DNA of 44,647 bases from Paludibacteraceae bacterium (lineage in GTDB: Bacteria > Bacteroidota > Bacteroidia > Bacteroidales > Paludibacteraceae). The stretch is from NCBI GenBank assembly GCA_017467185.1, contig JAFTSS010000058.1, forward strand, positions 1-44,647. The letters are read 5' to 3'. The notes under the pieces are model-generated. The model did not search any database. It worked only from the letters and a program-made list of their open reading frames with translations, and had not been told where the DNA came from. Of this stretch, positions 21,853-29,889 are shown in pieces; the stretch's first letter is position 1, and each line of letters opens with the position of its first letter. A program made the position numbers and the translations under genes.

Positions 21853-22405
21853 ATTTTTTATTTTTGTTGTTTTTCTTGTTTTGGATTTCTTGGAGTTTTA
21901 TGTTTTTGCCACGTAGGTCTATGCGTTCGTTACTGAGACGATAGAGGTCATTGAAAATGATTTCGTCGTTTGTTATTTCTTGATTGTGTGTAACATAGCA
22001 ACGTTTCATGAAATTGGCAATCAAGATAAGCAATGATTGTTGGTTTATGATTGTTGGGTCGGTAGATATGCGTTGGATGAAGTTGTAAACAAAGCGACCA
22101 TAGTGACGTTCGCGTATTTGATTGTCGGGTAGTGGGATAGCGTCGGGTGTGGGATGAATATCTTCGGCTGGGGTTATTTCGTAGGGATAGTCGATGTCTA
22201 ATTGGAAGTTTGACATGAGTGCGAGGTGGTCCCAAAGTTTGTGCTGAAAGGCGTCGTTGTCGCGAAGATATGGAAATAGATTACCCATACAGTTAATGAT
22301 GCTACGAGCACAGCGGTTGCGTTCGTTACGGTCTTCGATTGTCATGGCTATTTCTACCATGTTTTGTATATTGCGTCCGTATTCGGGAAGAATTAGTTCT
22401 TTCAT
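21851..22405 (-). CDS. DUF4290 family protein
   Basis: This 184-residue cytoplasmic protein matches DUF4290, a Bacteroidetes family without a known function. Recognisable landmarks are LPEYGRNIQNMVEIAMTIED at the N-terminus, CARSIINCMGNLFPYLRD, and HYGRFVYNFIQ in the C-terminal half. The tail is a run of Lys and Asn. It starts with a plain ATG and lacks a signal peptide. It lies between tsaB and the HsdR-N gene on the same strand, each gap being filled by repeats. No function can be offered from context. Confidence 0.88.
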   Translation of the reverse strand: MKELILPEYGRNIQNMVEIAMTIEDRNERNRCARSIINCMGNLFPYLRDNDAFQHKLWDHLALMSNFQLDIDYPYEITPAEDIHPTPDAIPLPDNQIRERHYGRFVYNFIQRISTDPTIINQQSLLILIANFMKRCYVTHNQEITNDEIIFNDLYRLSNERIDLRGKNIKLQEIQNKKNNKNKK

Positions 22406-22829
22406 TTTTGTTTTAGATTTTTAGATAGAAAGATATAAAGATATAAAGATATAAAGATATAAGGATATGTTTTTCTATTTGCCCACAAATTTCTATCGCA
22501 TTCGCTCAAGGACCGTTGGTTCACAAATGAACACAAATAAATTATTAATGAATAATTAACGATAATTTATGTTTATAAAAAATTTATTTTTGTTTTTAGC
22601 AGTCCACAAGTTTCACGAATTGATTTTAGTAGTAGAAAACAATAAGTACAAAGTAAAAAGAGCCTTACGGCATCATTAGCCTTTAGACTTACTACATATT
22701 ACTATTTGTGAAAATTTGTGTTATTTATGGGAGATTATTTTTTGAATAATTTATGTTCTTTTTTTAGACATGCTTCGTATTTCACATCTCGTGTCTCGTG
22801 TCTCACATCTCGTGTCTCGTGTCTCGTGT
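22406..22829. other. 424-base intergenic region rich in repeats
   Basis: From left to right it holds an octameric AAGATATA array (22425-22467), a CGCTCAAGGACCGTTGGTTC segment resembling one near 25266, and CACAAAT/ATTTGTG motifs at both ends that are inverted copies. At the right it has a GTGTCTC/ATCTCAC heptameric array. No coding potential is visible on either strand. Confidence 0.6.
22425..22467. repeat. Octameric array AAGATATA
   Basis: About five units with a period of eight, not seven, lie just upstream of the DUF4290 start codon. It is the only array seen here that breaks the 7-base rule. Confidence 0.85.
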
Positions 22830-22832
22830 CTA
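22779..22832. repeat. Heptameric array ATCTCGT/GTCTCGT at the tsaB 3' end
   Basis: Seven units (ACATCTC, GTGTCTC and variants) repeat with a 7-base period and stop at the tsaB stop codon. It is the same family as the array at 21770-21852. Confidence 0.88.
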
Positions 22833-23495
22833 TTTTTGTGGTGTATAAAACTCTTTGAGATAGAATGGTTCGTAGTAGGCTACGTCTTCGAATTGGTTGT
22901 TACGGTATGCTTCTTCGGCAAGTTCGACCATCATGTTAGCAATAGGTTTGACCAATGATGTGAAATGGGCGTTTGGGTTTTTGATTACGGTTGAACATTT
23001 CTCGGCACCGCTACCACAGAAATAGATAGGGCGGTCGATGTCGGCAAAACTATTTTCATCGATAATTTTGGCTTCGGCAGGAGATATTTCGTTGAGGTTC
23101 CAATCATACATTGCTGTGTAAACCTCCATGCGACGAGCATCAATCAGAGGACAAATTATAGTATTCGCAGGCTCTTCTTGGCGCAATGCTGTAGCTATGA
23201 TTTTTAGTGTATTGAGGGCAATGAGTTTACAACCAAGTGCATAGCAGAGACCTTTGGCAGTAGATACGCCAATACGCAGACCTGTGTATGAACCAGGACC
23301 TCCGCTTACAGCTACAGCATCGAGTGTAATGTTTTTATCACGAATTAGTTTCATTGCAGCTTCGATGTATAGCGGCAAGTTGGTTGCATGTTGCATTGGT
23401 TCGTCGCTCATCTGGAAACCAACGATTTTGCCGTCGCAGGCTACAGCTACGCTGCATATTTCGGCTGATGTTTCAATTAGTAGTATATTTGCCAT
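22830..23495 (-). CDS. tsaB: tRNA threonylcarbamoyladenosine biosynthesis protein TsaB
   Basis: TsaB is the non-catalytic ASKHA-fold partner of TsaD in making t6A at position 37 of ANN-decoding tRNAs. The 221-residue protein begins ILLIETSAEICSVAVACDG and carries the family hallmark VSGGPGSYTGLRIGVSTAKG. Length is normal. A well-formed promoter lies upstream on the minus strand (23521-23551). The divergent sigma factor gene starts 237 bases away. It is the first gene of the long minus-strand run toward 14.3 kb, though repeat-filled gaps make a single transcript doubtful. Confidence 0.95.
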   Translation of the reverse strand: MANILLIETSAEICSVAVACDGKIVGFQMSDEPMQHATNLPLYIEAAMKLIRDKNITLDAVAVSGGPGSYTGLRIGVSTAKGLCYALGCKLIALNTLKIIATALRQEEPANTIICPLIDARRMEVYTAMYDWNLNEISPAEAKIIDENSFADIDRPIYFCGSGAEKCSTVIKNPNAHFTSLVKPIANMMVELAEEAYRNNQFEDVAYYEPFYLKEFYTPQK

Positions 23496-23520
23496 TTTTT
23501 TTGATTTATGTCTTATTTTG

Positions 23521-23551
23521 CAAAGTTACAAATTTTGAATTGAATAAGCAA
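23521..23551 (-). promoter_or_regulatory. Predicted tsaB promoter
   Basis: On the minus strand TTG (23549-23551) and TAACTTTG (23521-23528) are separated by 20 bases, a good fit to the Bacteroidota consensus. The -7 box is 25 bases from the tsaB ATG. Confidence 0.62.
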
Positions 23552-23576
23552 TGAAAAACAAAAAAATGTTGAAAAA

Positions 23577-23608
23577 TTTGGTAGTTTCGTTTTTTATGCC
23601 TAAATTTG
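23577..23608 (+). promoter_or_regulatory. Predicted sigma factor gene promoter
   Basis: TTTG (23577-23580) and TAAATTTG (23601-23608) are 20 bases apart, an excellent consensus match. The leader to the ATG at 23733 is about 115 bases and contains a short AATTGAG-type heptameric array at about 23670-23698. Confidence 0.65.
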
Positions 23609-23669
23609 CACTTCGAAAACGTAAAATTTATTAATTGCCTATAAGAAAACAACTACCATTATTTTAATT

Positions 23670-23698
23670 TATAATTGAAAATTGAGAATTGAGAAATT
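23670..23698. repeat. Short heptameric array AATTGAG/AATTGAA
   Basis: Three to four units with a 7-base period lie in the predicted leader of the sigma factor gene. Confidence 0.7.
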
Positions 23699-23732
23699 AT
23701 TCTCTGTTTTTGGTTTGTTTATTTGTTGAGAT

Positions 23733-24347
23733 ATGGCAGTTATTCAGAAAAACTTCACTGATGAAGAGTTGGTGCGCAGTTTTGCAGAGGGCGATAATGG
23801 TGCGTTTGAAACTCTTTTGATGCGTCATAAGGATCGAGTTTATACCTATATATTCAATATAGTGCATGAACCGAGTATTGCCGACGATATTTTCCAGGAC
23901 ACATTTATCAAAGTTATTACAACCTTAAAACAAGGTCGTTATTATGATGCGGGCAATAAGTTCGTAGGTTGGCTTATGCGTGTTGCTCATAATCAAACGA
24001 TAGATTATTATCGTCGATTGGCATCGGATAAGGAGGTGTCGAATGATGGTTATGAGGCAGGCGATTTGTTTAACGAAGCGAGTTTGCTTGATTATTCGGC
24101 TCAGGATGCGATTGAGAAAGAAGAGGTGTTTCGTGATATTGAGACCTTGATTTCTATGTTGCCCGACGATCAACGTCGTATTGTTATGATGCGTTATTAT
24201 CAGGATTTGTCGTTCAAAGAGATTGCTGATTTAGAGCATATTTCGATAAATACGGCTCTCGGTCGTATGCGTTATGCGCTGATAAATATGCGTAAAAATG
24301 CGGTGAAGTATAATCTTGTGCGCGATTTAGAAAAGATTTTTGATTGA
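23733..24347 (+). CDS. ECF-type RNA polymerase sigma factor
   Basis: This 204-residue protein has sigma region 2 (residues about 23-95, with ADDIFQDTFIKVI and FVGWLMRVAHNQTIDYYR) and sigma region 4 (about 135-190, with LPDDQRRIVMMRYYQDLSFK and EIADLEHISINTALGRMRYA). Regions 1 and 3 are missing, as in ECF sigma factors. No anti-sigma gene is adjacent, unlike the sigma/FecR pairs common in Bacteroidetes, so it may be regulated at the level of its own promoter or by a distant partner. It ends at a strong terminator, so it is monocistronic. Target promoters are unknown. Confidence 0.93.
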   Translation: MAVIQKNFTDEELVRSFAEGDNGAFETLLMRHKDRVYTYIFNIVHEPSIADDIFQDTFIKVITTLKQGRYYDAGNKFVGWLMRVAHNQTIDYYRRLASDKEVSNDGYEAGDLFNEASLLDYSAQDAIEKEEVFRDIETLISMLPDDQRRIVMMRYYQDLSFKEIADLEHISINTALGRMRYALINMRKNAVKYNLVRDLEKIFD

Positions 24348-24371
24348 CGTGTCTATTCGTATAAATAAAGT

Positions 24372-24409
24372 AAAGACCTCTTGATGATTATTCAAGAGGT
24401 CTTTTTTTG
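24372..24409 (+). terminator. Rho-independent terminator after the sigma factor gene
   Basis: AAAGACCTCTTGA pairs perfectly with TCAAGAGGTCTTT around a short loop and is followed by a T-run. Confidence 0.92.
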
Positions 24410-24526
24410 GGGATCTTATCAATGTAGTTTTCAAGATACCTCAAAGTTATCTCTAAGATAGGTTGCATAAAGATATAATATTTTGTTTTTTAATTGTTTT
24501 ATGAAGAAAAAAGATTGGATTATTTA

Positions 24527-24556
24527 TTGGTTTTTGTGTTTTTTTGTTTATCTTTG
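24527..24556 (+). promoter_or_regulatory. Predicted promoter of the HD-domain gene
   Basis: TTG (24527-24529) and TATCTTTG (24549-24556) are 19 bases apart. The leader to the ATG at 24585 is about 20 bases. Confidence 0.6.
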
Positions 24557-24584
24557 TGGGTGGATTTTTTAATATTATAAAGTT

Positions 24585-25178
24585 ATGAAAAATAGGATTA
24601 TTGATTTGTTGAAAGCGACTGAGCGTGAGAGGATTGAGAATGTGATTGAGTATTTGGAGAATAAATCGGATTATTTTACTGCACCTGCTTCGACTACGTT
24701 TCATGGGAATTATTCGGGTGGGCTGGCAGAGCACTCGCTTAATGTGTATAATGTGGCGATGAAGGTGAAGGCGGCGATGGTAGAGTTGAAGCCTGAATTG
24801 GCTAATAGGCTGTCGGATGAGAGTATTGCTATCGTGGCATTGCTACATGATTTGTGCAAAACGAATGTGTATAAATTGGAGAAAAAGAATAGGAAGGTGA
24901 ATGGTAGATGGGAAGAGTATGATGGCTATGGTGTAGATTATTCGAAATTTCCGCTTGGACATGGCGAGAAGTCGGTAATTATGTTGCTGACGCTTGGTTT
25001 TCCGCTTACACGAGATGAGATGATGGCTATTCGTTGGCACATGACGGCGTGGGAGTTGGCGTTTCAGAGTGCAGAGGCTAAGTCGAATTTGAATGCAGCG
25101 AAGGAGCAGTGTCCGTTGTTGACAGTGTTGCAGGCGGCTGATGGTTTGTCGTCGGCGTTGTTAGAAGTGACGAAATGA
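24585..25178 (+). CDS. HD-domain phosphohydrolase
   Basis: This 197-residue cytoplasmic protein has the metal-binding HD pattern: a first His in GLAEHSLNVYNV (about residue 49), the HD pair in LLHDLCKTN, and later histidines in LGHGEKSV and IRWHMTAWE. This fits single-domain HD hydrolases that act on nucleotides or phosphate esters, but the substrate cannot be inferred. It has its own promoter. The next gene (acyl-ACP thioesterase) follows after 145 bases filled with repeats, so a shared function is not implied. Confidence 0.88.
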   Translation: MKNRIIDLLKATERERIENVIEYLENKSDYFTAPASTTFHGNYSGGLAEHSLNVYNVAMKVKAAMVELKPELANRLSDESIAIVALLHDLCKTNVYKLEKKNRKVNGRWEEYDGYGVDYSKFPLGHGEKSVIMLLTLGFPLTRDEMMAIRWHMTAWELAFQSAEAKSNLNAAKEQCPLLTVLQAADGLSSALLEVTK

Positions 25179-25197
25179 TTTTTTATTATATAGTAAT

Positions 25198-25320
25198 AAG
25201 TAGAAAGTCGTAAGTCATAAGACTAATAAAGCCTCAAGGCTTTTTCAACTTTTTATCGCTAATAGCTCAAAGACTATTGGTTCAAATTTCAACTTTCAAA
25301 TTTCAACTTTCAACTATAAT
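25198..25320. repeat. Compound repeat region: AAGTCGT and TTCAACT arrays with hairpin spacers
   Basis: AAGTCGT/AAGTCAT units are followed by the hairpin AAAGCCTCAAGGCTTT, a TAGCTCAAAGACTATTGGTT segment, and then TTCAAAT/TTCAACT units with a 7-base period up to the start of the thioesterase gene. Confidence 0.8.
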
Positions 25321-25323
25321 ATT

Positions 25324-26043
25324 ATGGATGGTAGATACGAATTAGATAAGGTGGTTGCAACTAGCGATTTGGGTCGCAAGGGTTGTTTGAAACTGCGTTC
25401 GCTTGTAGATTACCTGCAAGATTGCAGTGTGTTTCAGTTGGATACTGAGCCTGAATTGGACAAATATTTCAAAGAGGTGAATGGTGGTATGTTTCTGTCG
25501 CAAAGGGATATTCATATCATTCGCATGCCGAAGTATGGCGAGCGTGTGAAGGTGAAGACGTGGGTGTATGAGGTGAATCCGTCGTATGGTTATCGTAATA
25601 ATAATGTGTATGACGAGGAGGGTAGAGTGTGTGTTGAGTCAAGTGCGTTAGGTGTATTTGTGAAGTATGATACAGGGGCGTTGTTGCGTGTGCCTAAGGA
25701 GATTATGGATTCGATGCCTCGATATGAACGTCATCCGATGGAGTATCGTCCCCGCAAAATTCGTTTACCTAAAGATGTTGAACCAGAATTGGTGGATGAA
25801 TACAGAGTGAGGGAATATCATATTGATGGCAATAAACACATGAATAATGCATGGTATGTGGCTATAGGTGAGGAGTATTTGCCTCGTGATTGGGAGTTTA
25901 CTCGTGTGAGAATTGAGTATTTGCTGCCTGCGGTGTATGGAGATGTGATGAGGGTGGAGAGGTACGCAATAGAGAATGGTTACATTGTGGTGATGCGTAG
26001 AGAAGATGGTAAGGTGTATTCGATTGTAGAATTTGTTGAGTAG
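25324..26043 (+). CDS. Acyl-ACP thioesterase (double hotdog)
   Basis: This 239-residue protein matches the bacterial acyl-ACP thioesterases (FatA-like), which release fatty acids from acyl carrier protein. The N-terminal hotdog carries the LRSLVDYLQDCSVFQL helix. The C-terminal hotdog has the catalytic-type segment DGNKHMNNAWYV with the conserved Asn and His. Length is usual for the bacterial form. The upstream DNA is a heptameric array ending four bases before the ATG, so no clear promoter could be placed. Downstream is the dnaB promoter. Confidence 0.93.
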   Translation: MDGRYELDKVVATSDLGRKGCLKLRSLVDYLQDCSVFQLDTEPELDKYFKEVNGGMFLSQRDIHIIRMPKYGERVKVKTWVYEVNPSYGYRNNNVYDEEGRVCVESSALGVFVKYDTGALLRVPKEIMDSMPRYERHPMEYRPRKIRLPKDVEPELVDEYRVREYHIDGNKHMNNAWYVAIGEEYLPRDWEFTRVRIEYLLPAVYGDVMRVERYAIENGYIVVMRREDGKVYSIVEFVE

Positions 26044-26091
26044 TTAGGAGAGAGGAATTAAGAGTGAAGAGTTGGGAAAAATTTTAAACTA

Positions 26092-26123
26092 TTTTGAGAT
26101 TTAAGAAATTTGTTGTATATTTG
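26092..26123 (+). promoter_or_regulatory. Predicted dnaB promoter
   Basis: TTTTG (26092-26096) and TATATTTG (26116-26123) are 19 bases apart, one of the best promoter matches here. The predicted start near 26130 puts the inverted repeat at 26135-26184 at the very 5' end of the transcript. Confidence 0.68.
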
Positions 26124-26134
26124 CAACTTTAAAA

Positions 26135-26184
26135 AGACAGAATAACATGATAACATAAATTTTTGTTATTCTGTTATTTTGTCT
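26135..26184 (+). repeat. Inverted repeat in the dnaB leader (AGACAGAATAACAT family, copy 2)
   Basis: AGACAGAATAACATGATAAC on the left and TGTTATTCTGTTATTTTGTC on the right are imperfect inverted copies with a loop near AAATTTT. Each arm is itself built of 7-base units. The end sequence is shared with the element at 11019-11205. It ends 20 bases before the dnaB ATG. Confidence 0.7.
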
Positions 26185-26204
26185 AAAAATAATAAGAAAA
26201 AACG

Positions 26205-27776
26205 ATGGCAAAAAAGAGACAAGAAAAGACTGACGTGCGTCAGATTGATTTTGGACGTGTTCCGCCTCAGGCTGTGGACATGGAGGCGAGTGTGTTAGGC
26301 GCATTGATGTTGGAGAAAGATGCGTTTGCTATTGTCGCTGAAATACTTAAGCCTGAGTGTTTCTATAAAGAAACACATGAAAAGATATATCGTGCTATCG
26401 TGAATTTGGCTGCCAATGATGAGCCTGTAGATATGCTTACTGTGGTGGAGCAAATGCACAAGGAGGGTACGTTGGACGAAGTGGGTGGACCTGCGTTTAT
26501 TGGTAGTTTGACTACCAATTTGGCGTCGTCGGCTCACTTGGAATATCATGCTAAAATTATTGCTCAAAAGTTTTTGGCGCGAGAGTTGATACGTGTGGCT
26601 ACTGACATTCAGACTAAGGCATTTGATGATAAAGCCGATGTAGATGACTTGATGCAAGAAGCTGAAGGCTTGATATTTGAGGTGAGTCAGAATGGCATTA
26701 AGCGTGATGTGCAACAAGTGGGTAATGTGTTGCAAGAGGCGTTGGAACGTATGCAAAATGCTGCCAAACAAGCGGGTGGTATGAGTGGTTTGCCTTCGGG
26801 TTTTCATGCGTTGGATAAGGTTACTTCGGGTTGGCAAAATAGTACGTTGGTGATTATTGCAGCGCGTCCTGCAATGGGTAAAACGGCGTTTGTATTGTCA
26901 ATGGCAAAGAACATTGCGGTGGATATGGGTAATCCGTGTGCGGTGTTCTCGCTTGAGATGAGTAATGTGGAGTTGGTTAATCGTTTGATTTCTAACGTAG
27001 CGCAGATTGATTCTAAGAGTATTAAGAACGGACAATTGGAGAAGCACGAATGGGCGCAATTGGATGTAGCTATAGGTAAATTACAGAAAGCACCTTTGTA
27101 TGTGGATGATACACCGTCGCTTTCGATATTGGAATTGAGAACAAAAGCTCGTCGATTGGTACGCGACCATGGTGTGAAATTGATTATAATCGACTACTTG
27201 CAGTTGATGAATGCGCAGGGTATGAACTTCTTCTCGCGTGAGCAAGAGGTGAGTTTGATTTCGCGTTCGTTGAAGGGTTTGGCAAAAGAGTTGGATATTC
27301 CGATTATTGCTTTGTCGCAGTTGAATCGTGGCGTGGAAAATCGTGGCGCAGCTAACGCTGTAGAGGGTAAGAAACCTCAACTCAGCGACTTGCGTGAGTC
27401 GGGTGCCATTGAGCAAGATGCCGATATGGTATGTTTCATTCACCGTCCGGAGTATTATAAGATCTATCAAGACCCAACATCGGGAAAAGACCTTCGTGGG
27501 TTGGCTCAGATTATTATTGCAAAACACCGTAGTGGTGCAACCGAAGATATAGATTTGAAATTCCGTGGACAATATACTCAATTCTTGAACGAAGAAGATG
27601 ATAGAGATCCAATGGGTGTGTATGGTTCGAGAGCAAATAGTGTGAATGTTAGCAGTCAGCCATCGGCAACTCCTGCTTCTATACCACCACCTCAAGTGCC
27701 TGACTACGACCCATTCTATGGCATGCAAGATTATAATTTGCCTATGTCAGGTGGAAATAATGAAGTGCCTTTTTAG
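26205..27776 (+). CDS. dnaB: Replicative DNA helicase DnaB
   Basis: DnaB is the hexameric 5'-3' helicase of the replication fork. The 523-residue protein has the N-terminal DnaB domain (PPQAVDMEASVLGALMLEKD) and the RecA-like C-terminal domain with Walker A AARPAMGKT (about 219-227), Walker B LIIIDYLQLM, and LSQLNRGVENR followed by LSDLRESGAIEQDADMVCF. No intein interrupts it. The last 50 residues are a Pro/Ser-rich tail ending in GGNNEVPF. It has its own promoter with a structured leader. Confidence 0.97.
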   Translation: MAKKRQEKTDVRQIDFGRVPPQAVDMEASVLGALMLEKDAFAIVAEILKPECFYKETHEKIYRAIVNLAANDEPVDMLTVVEQMHKEGTLDEVGGPAFIGSLTTNLASSAHLEYHAKIIAQKFLARELIRVATDIQTKAFDDKADVDDLMQEAEGLIFEVSQNGIKRDVQQVGNVLQEALERMQNAAKQAGGMSGLPSGFHALDKVTSGWQNSTLVIIAARPAMGKTAFVLSMAKNIAVDMGNPCAVFSLEMSNVELVNRLISNVAQIDSKSIKNGQLEKHEWAQLDVAIGKLQKAPLYVDDTPSLSILELRTKARRLVRDHGVKLIIIDYLQLMNAQGMNFFSREQEVSLISRSLKGLAKELDIPIIALSQLNRGVENRGAANAVEGKKPQLSDLRESGAIEQDADMVCFIHRPEYYKIYQDPTSGKDLRGLAQIIIAKHRSGATEDIDLKFRGQYTQFLNEEDDRDPMGVYGSRANSVNVSSQPSATPASIPPPQVPDYDPFYGMQDYNLPMSGGNNEVPF

Positions 27777-27865
27777 AGTTGAAAGTTGAAATGTGAAAGT
27801 TTAGAGTTCATTCCTAATTTCTCATTCCTCGTTCCTCATTACTAATTACTAATTACTAATTATAT
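27775..27865. repeat. Compound heptameric array between dnaB and the OPT gene
   Basis: GTTGAAA/TGTGAAA units are followed by TTCCTAA, TTCCTCA and TTCCTCG units and then three TTACTAA units, all with a 7-base period. The array begins at the dnaB stop codon and ends just before the OPT start. Confidence 0.9.
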
Positions 27866-27873
27866 TAAACATT

Positions 27874-29829
27874 ATGAGTGAAGAAAAACAACAAATTGGT
27901 CTTCCGGAGAACGCGACGCGTGAATTGAAACCGGGAGAAAAGTATGAGCCTATTCTTCCTGCAAACAAAGTGGTGCCAGAGGCTAATGCCTATTCGGTTA
28001 CACTTGGTCTGGTGATGGCAGTGTTGTTCTCGGCAGCAGCTGCTTATCTTGGATTGAAAGTAGGACAAGTATTCGAAGCAGCAATTCCGATTGCTATTAT
28101 TGCAGTGGGTCTTGCAAGTGCAACAGGACGTAAAAACGCACTTGGCGAAAACGTTATTATTCAATCTATCGGTTCAGCTTCGGGTGTAATCGTAGCAGGT
28201 GCAATCTTTACATTGCCAGCTCTTTACATTCTTCAAGCTAAATACCCAGAGATTTCGGTATCGTTCATGCAAGTGTTCTTGAGCTCGTTGCTCGGTGGTA
28301 TTCTTGGTATCTTATTCTTGATACCTTTCCGTAAATATTTCGTAAGTGATATGCACGGAAAATATCCTTTCCCTGAAGCGACAGCAACAACACAAGTGTT
28401 GGTGTCTGGCGAAAAGGGTGGTAGTCAAGCAAAACCATTGCTCATCGCAGGTTTGATTGGTGGTCTTTACGACTTTGCTGTATCAACATTTGGCGCATGG
28501 CAAGATACGCTCACAACACGTATGATTCCATGGGGAGCAGAGATTGCTAACAAAATCAAAATGGAGTTCTCTATTTATACAGGCTCTGCTGTCCTCGGAC
28601 TTGGCTATATTATCGGTTTGAAGTATAGTATGATTATTTGTTCAGGTTCTTTGTTTATTTGGTTTGTTATTGTTCCTTTGTTGGGTTCTATTAGTCCAGA
28701 TTTGGCATCGGCAACTCCTGCTCAAATCTTTACTGACTATGGTCGCTCTATTGGTGTAGGTGCTATCGCAATGGCAGGTATCATCGGTATCATCAAATCG
28801 TGGGGCGTAATTAAAGGCGCAGTAGGTTTGGCTAAAAAAGAGCTTGGTGGCAAAGGTAAAGCTGTAGCTGAAGCATTACCACGTACTGAGCGCGATTTGT
28901 CAATGAAATTAGTATTGATTTCTATTGTAGCCGCTCTTATTATTGTATTTGTATTCTTCTATTTTGGTGTTATTCATAGTTTTATGCAAACAGTAGTTGC
29001 CTTCTTGGTAGTTGCAATTATTGCATTCTTGTTTACTACTGTTGCTGCTAATGCAATTGCTATTGTAGGTTCTAATCCTGTATCAGGTATGACATTGATG
29101 ACACTTATTGTGGCTTCTGTTATCCTCGTATCAGTAGGTTTGAAAGGTACTTCTGGTATGGTTGCTTCAATGGTTATTGGTGGTGTTGTTTGTACAGCAT
29201 TGTCAATGGCTGGAGGTTTCATTACCGACTTGAAAATTGGTTATTGGATTGGTGTTACACCTGCAAAACAAGAGACTTGGAAATTCCTCGGAACTTTGGT
29301 TTCTGCTGCTACTGTGGGTGGTGTTATGATTATTTTGAACAAAACATACGGTTTCACTGGCGAGGGTGCTCTTGTTGCTCCTCAAGCAAATGCTATGGCT
29401 GCAGTGATTGAACCATTGATGATGGGACAAGGTGCTCCATGGATGCTTTATGGCTGTGGTGCTATTTTAGCTCTCCTTTTGAATGTTCTTGGCGTACCTG
29501 TATTGCCATTCGCATTGGGTATGTTTATTCCATTGCAATTGAACACTCCTCTCGTAGTAGGTGGTTTGATTAGTTGGTATGTTTCTACACGCTCTAAAGA
29601 TGCTGAACTTAATAATGCTCGTATGGAACGTGGTACATTGCTCGCATCTGGTTTCATCGCAGGTGGTGCATTGATGGGTGTAGTTTCTGCAATTATGAAA
29701 TTTGCTGGTGCTGACTTCTTTATGTCAGAATGGTATGGCTCAAATGATGCTGCTCTTGTAGGTCTTGTAATGTATATCGCAATTATTGCTTATCTTACAA
29801 TCGCAACTATGCGTGCTAAAAAAGCATAA
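27874..29829 (+). CDS. OPT family oligopeptide transporter
   Basis: This 651-residue inner-membrane protein belongs to the OPT superfamily of proton-coupled peptide or metal-chelate transporters. It has about 14-16 hydrophobic segments from residue 45 on. Typical landmarks are AYLGLKVGQVFEAAIPIAI, GKYPFPEATATTQVL and NALGENVIIQSIGSASGVIVAG. The N-terminal 40 residues are cytosolic and charged. Codon use is strongly biased (GGT, GCT, CGT), suggesting high expression. It has its own terminator. The substrate is not predictable from sequence; many Bacteroidetes copies are simply called peptide transporters. Confidence 0.92.
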   Translation: MSEEKQQIGLPENATRELKPGEKYEPILPANKVVPEANAYSVTLGLVMAVLFSAAAAYLGLKVGQVFEAAIPIAIIAVGLASATGRKNALGENVIIQSIGSASGVIVAGAIFTLPALYILQAKYPEISVSFMQVFLSSLLGGILGILFLIPFRKYFVSDMHGKYPFPEATATTQVLVSGEKGGSQAKPLLIAGLIGGLYDFAVSTFGAWQDTLTTRMIPWGAEIANKIKMEFSIYTGSAVLGLGYIIGLKYSMIICSGSLFIWFVIVPLLGSISPDLASATPAQIFTDYGRSIGVGAIAMAGIIGIIKSWGVIKGAVGLAKKELGGKGKAVAEALPRTERDLSMKLVLISIVAALIIVFVFFYFGVIHSFMQTVVAFLVVAIIAFLFTTVAANAIAIVGSNPVSGMTLMTLIVASVILVSVGLKGTSGMVASMVIGGVVCTALSMAGGFITDLKIGYWIGVTPAKQETWKFLGTLVSAATVGGVMIILNKTYGFTGEGALVAPQANAMAAVIEPLMMGQGAPWMLYGCGAILALLLNVLGVPVLPFALGMFIPLQLNTPLVVGGLISWYVSTRSKDAELNNARMERGTLLASGFIAGGALMGVVSAIMKFAGADFFMSEWYGSNDAALVGLVMYIAIIAYLTIATMRAKKA

Positions 29830-29850
29830 CAATAAGTGACTTGATATTAT

Positions 29851-29886
29851 AAAGGCGAACTTCATTACGAAGTTCGCCTTTTTTGA
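29851..29886 (+). terminator. Rho-independent terminator after the OPT gene
   Basis: AAAGGCGAACTTC pairs perfectly with GAAGTTCGCCTTT around ATTAC, followed by T residues. It lies just before the stop codon of the convergent gene and may serve both. Confidence 0.92.
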
Positions 29887-29889
29887 TTC

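Noticed and set aside
27081-27728. A 215-codon open frame on the minus strand opposite dnaB
   Set aside because: It is complementary to conserved DnaB motifs and its translation has no recognisable domain.
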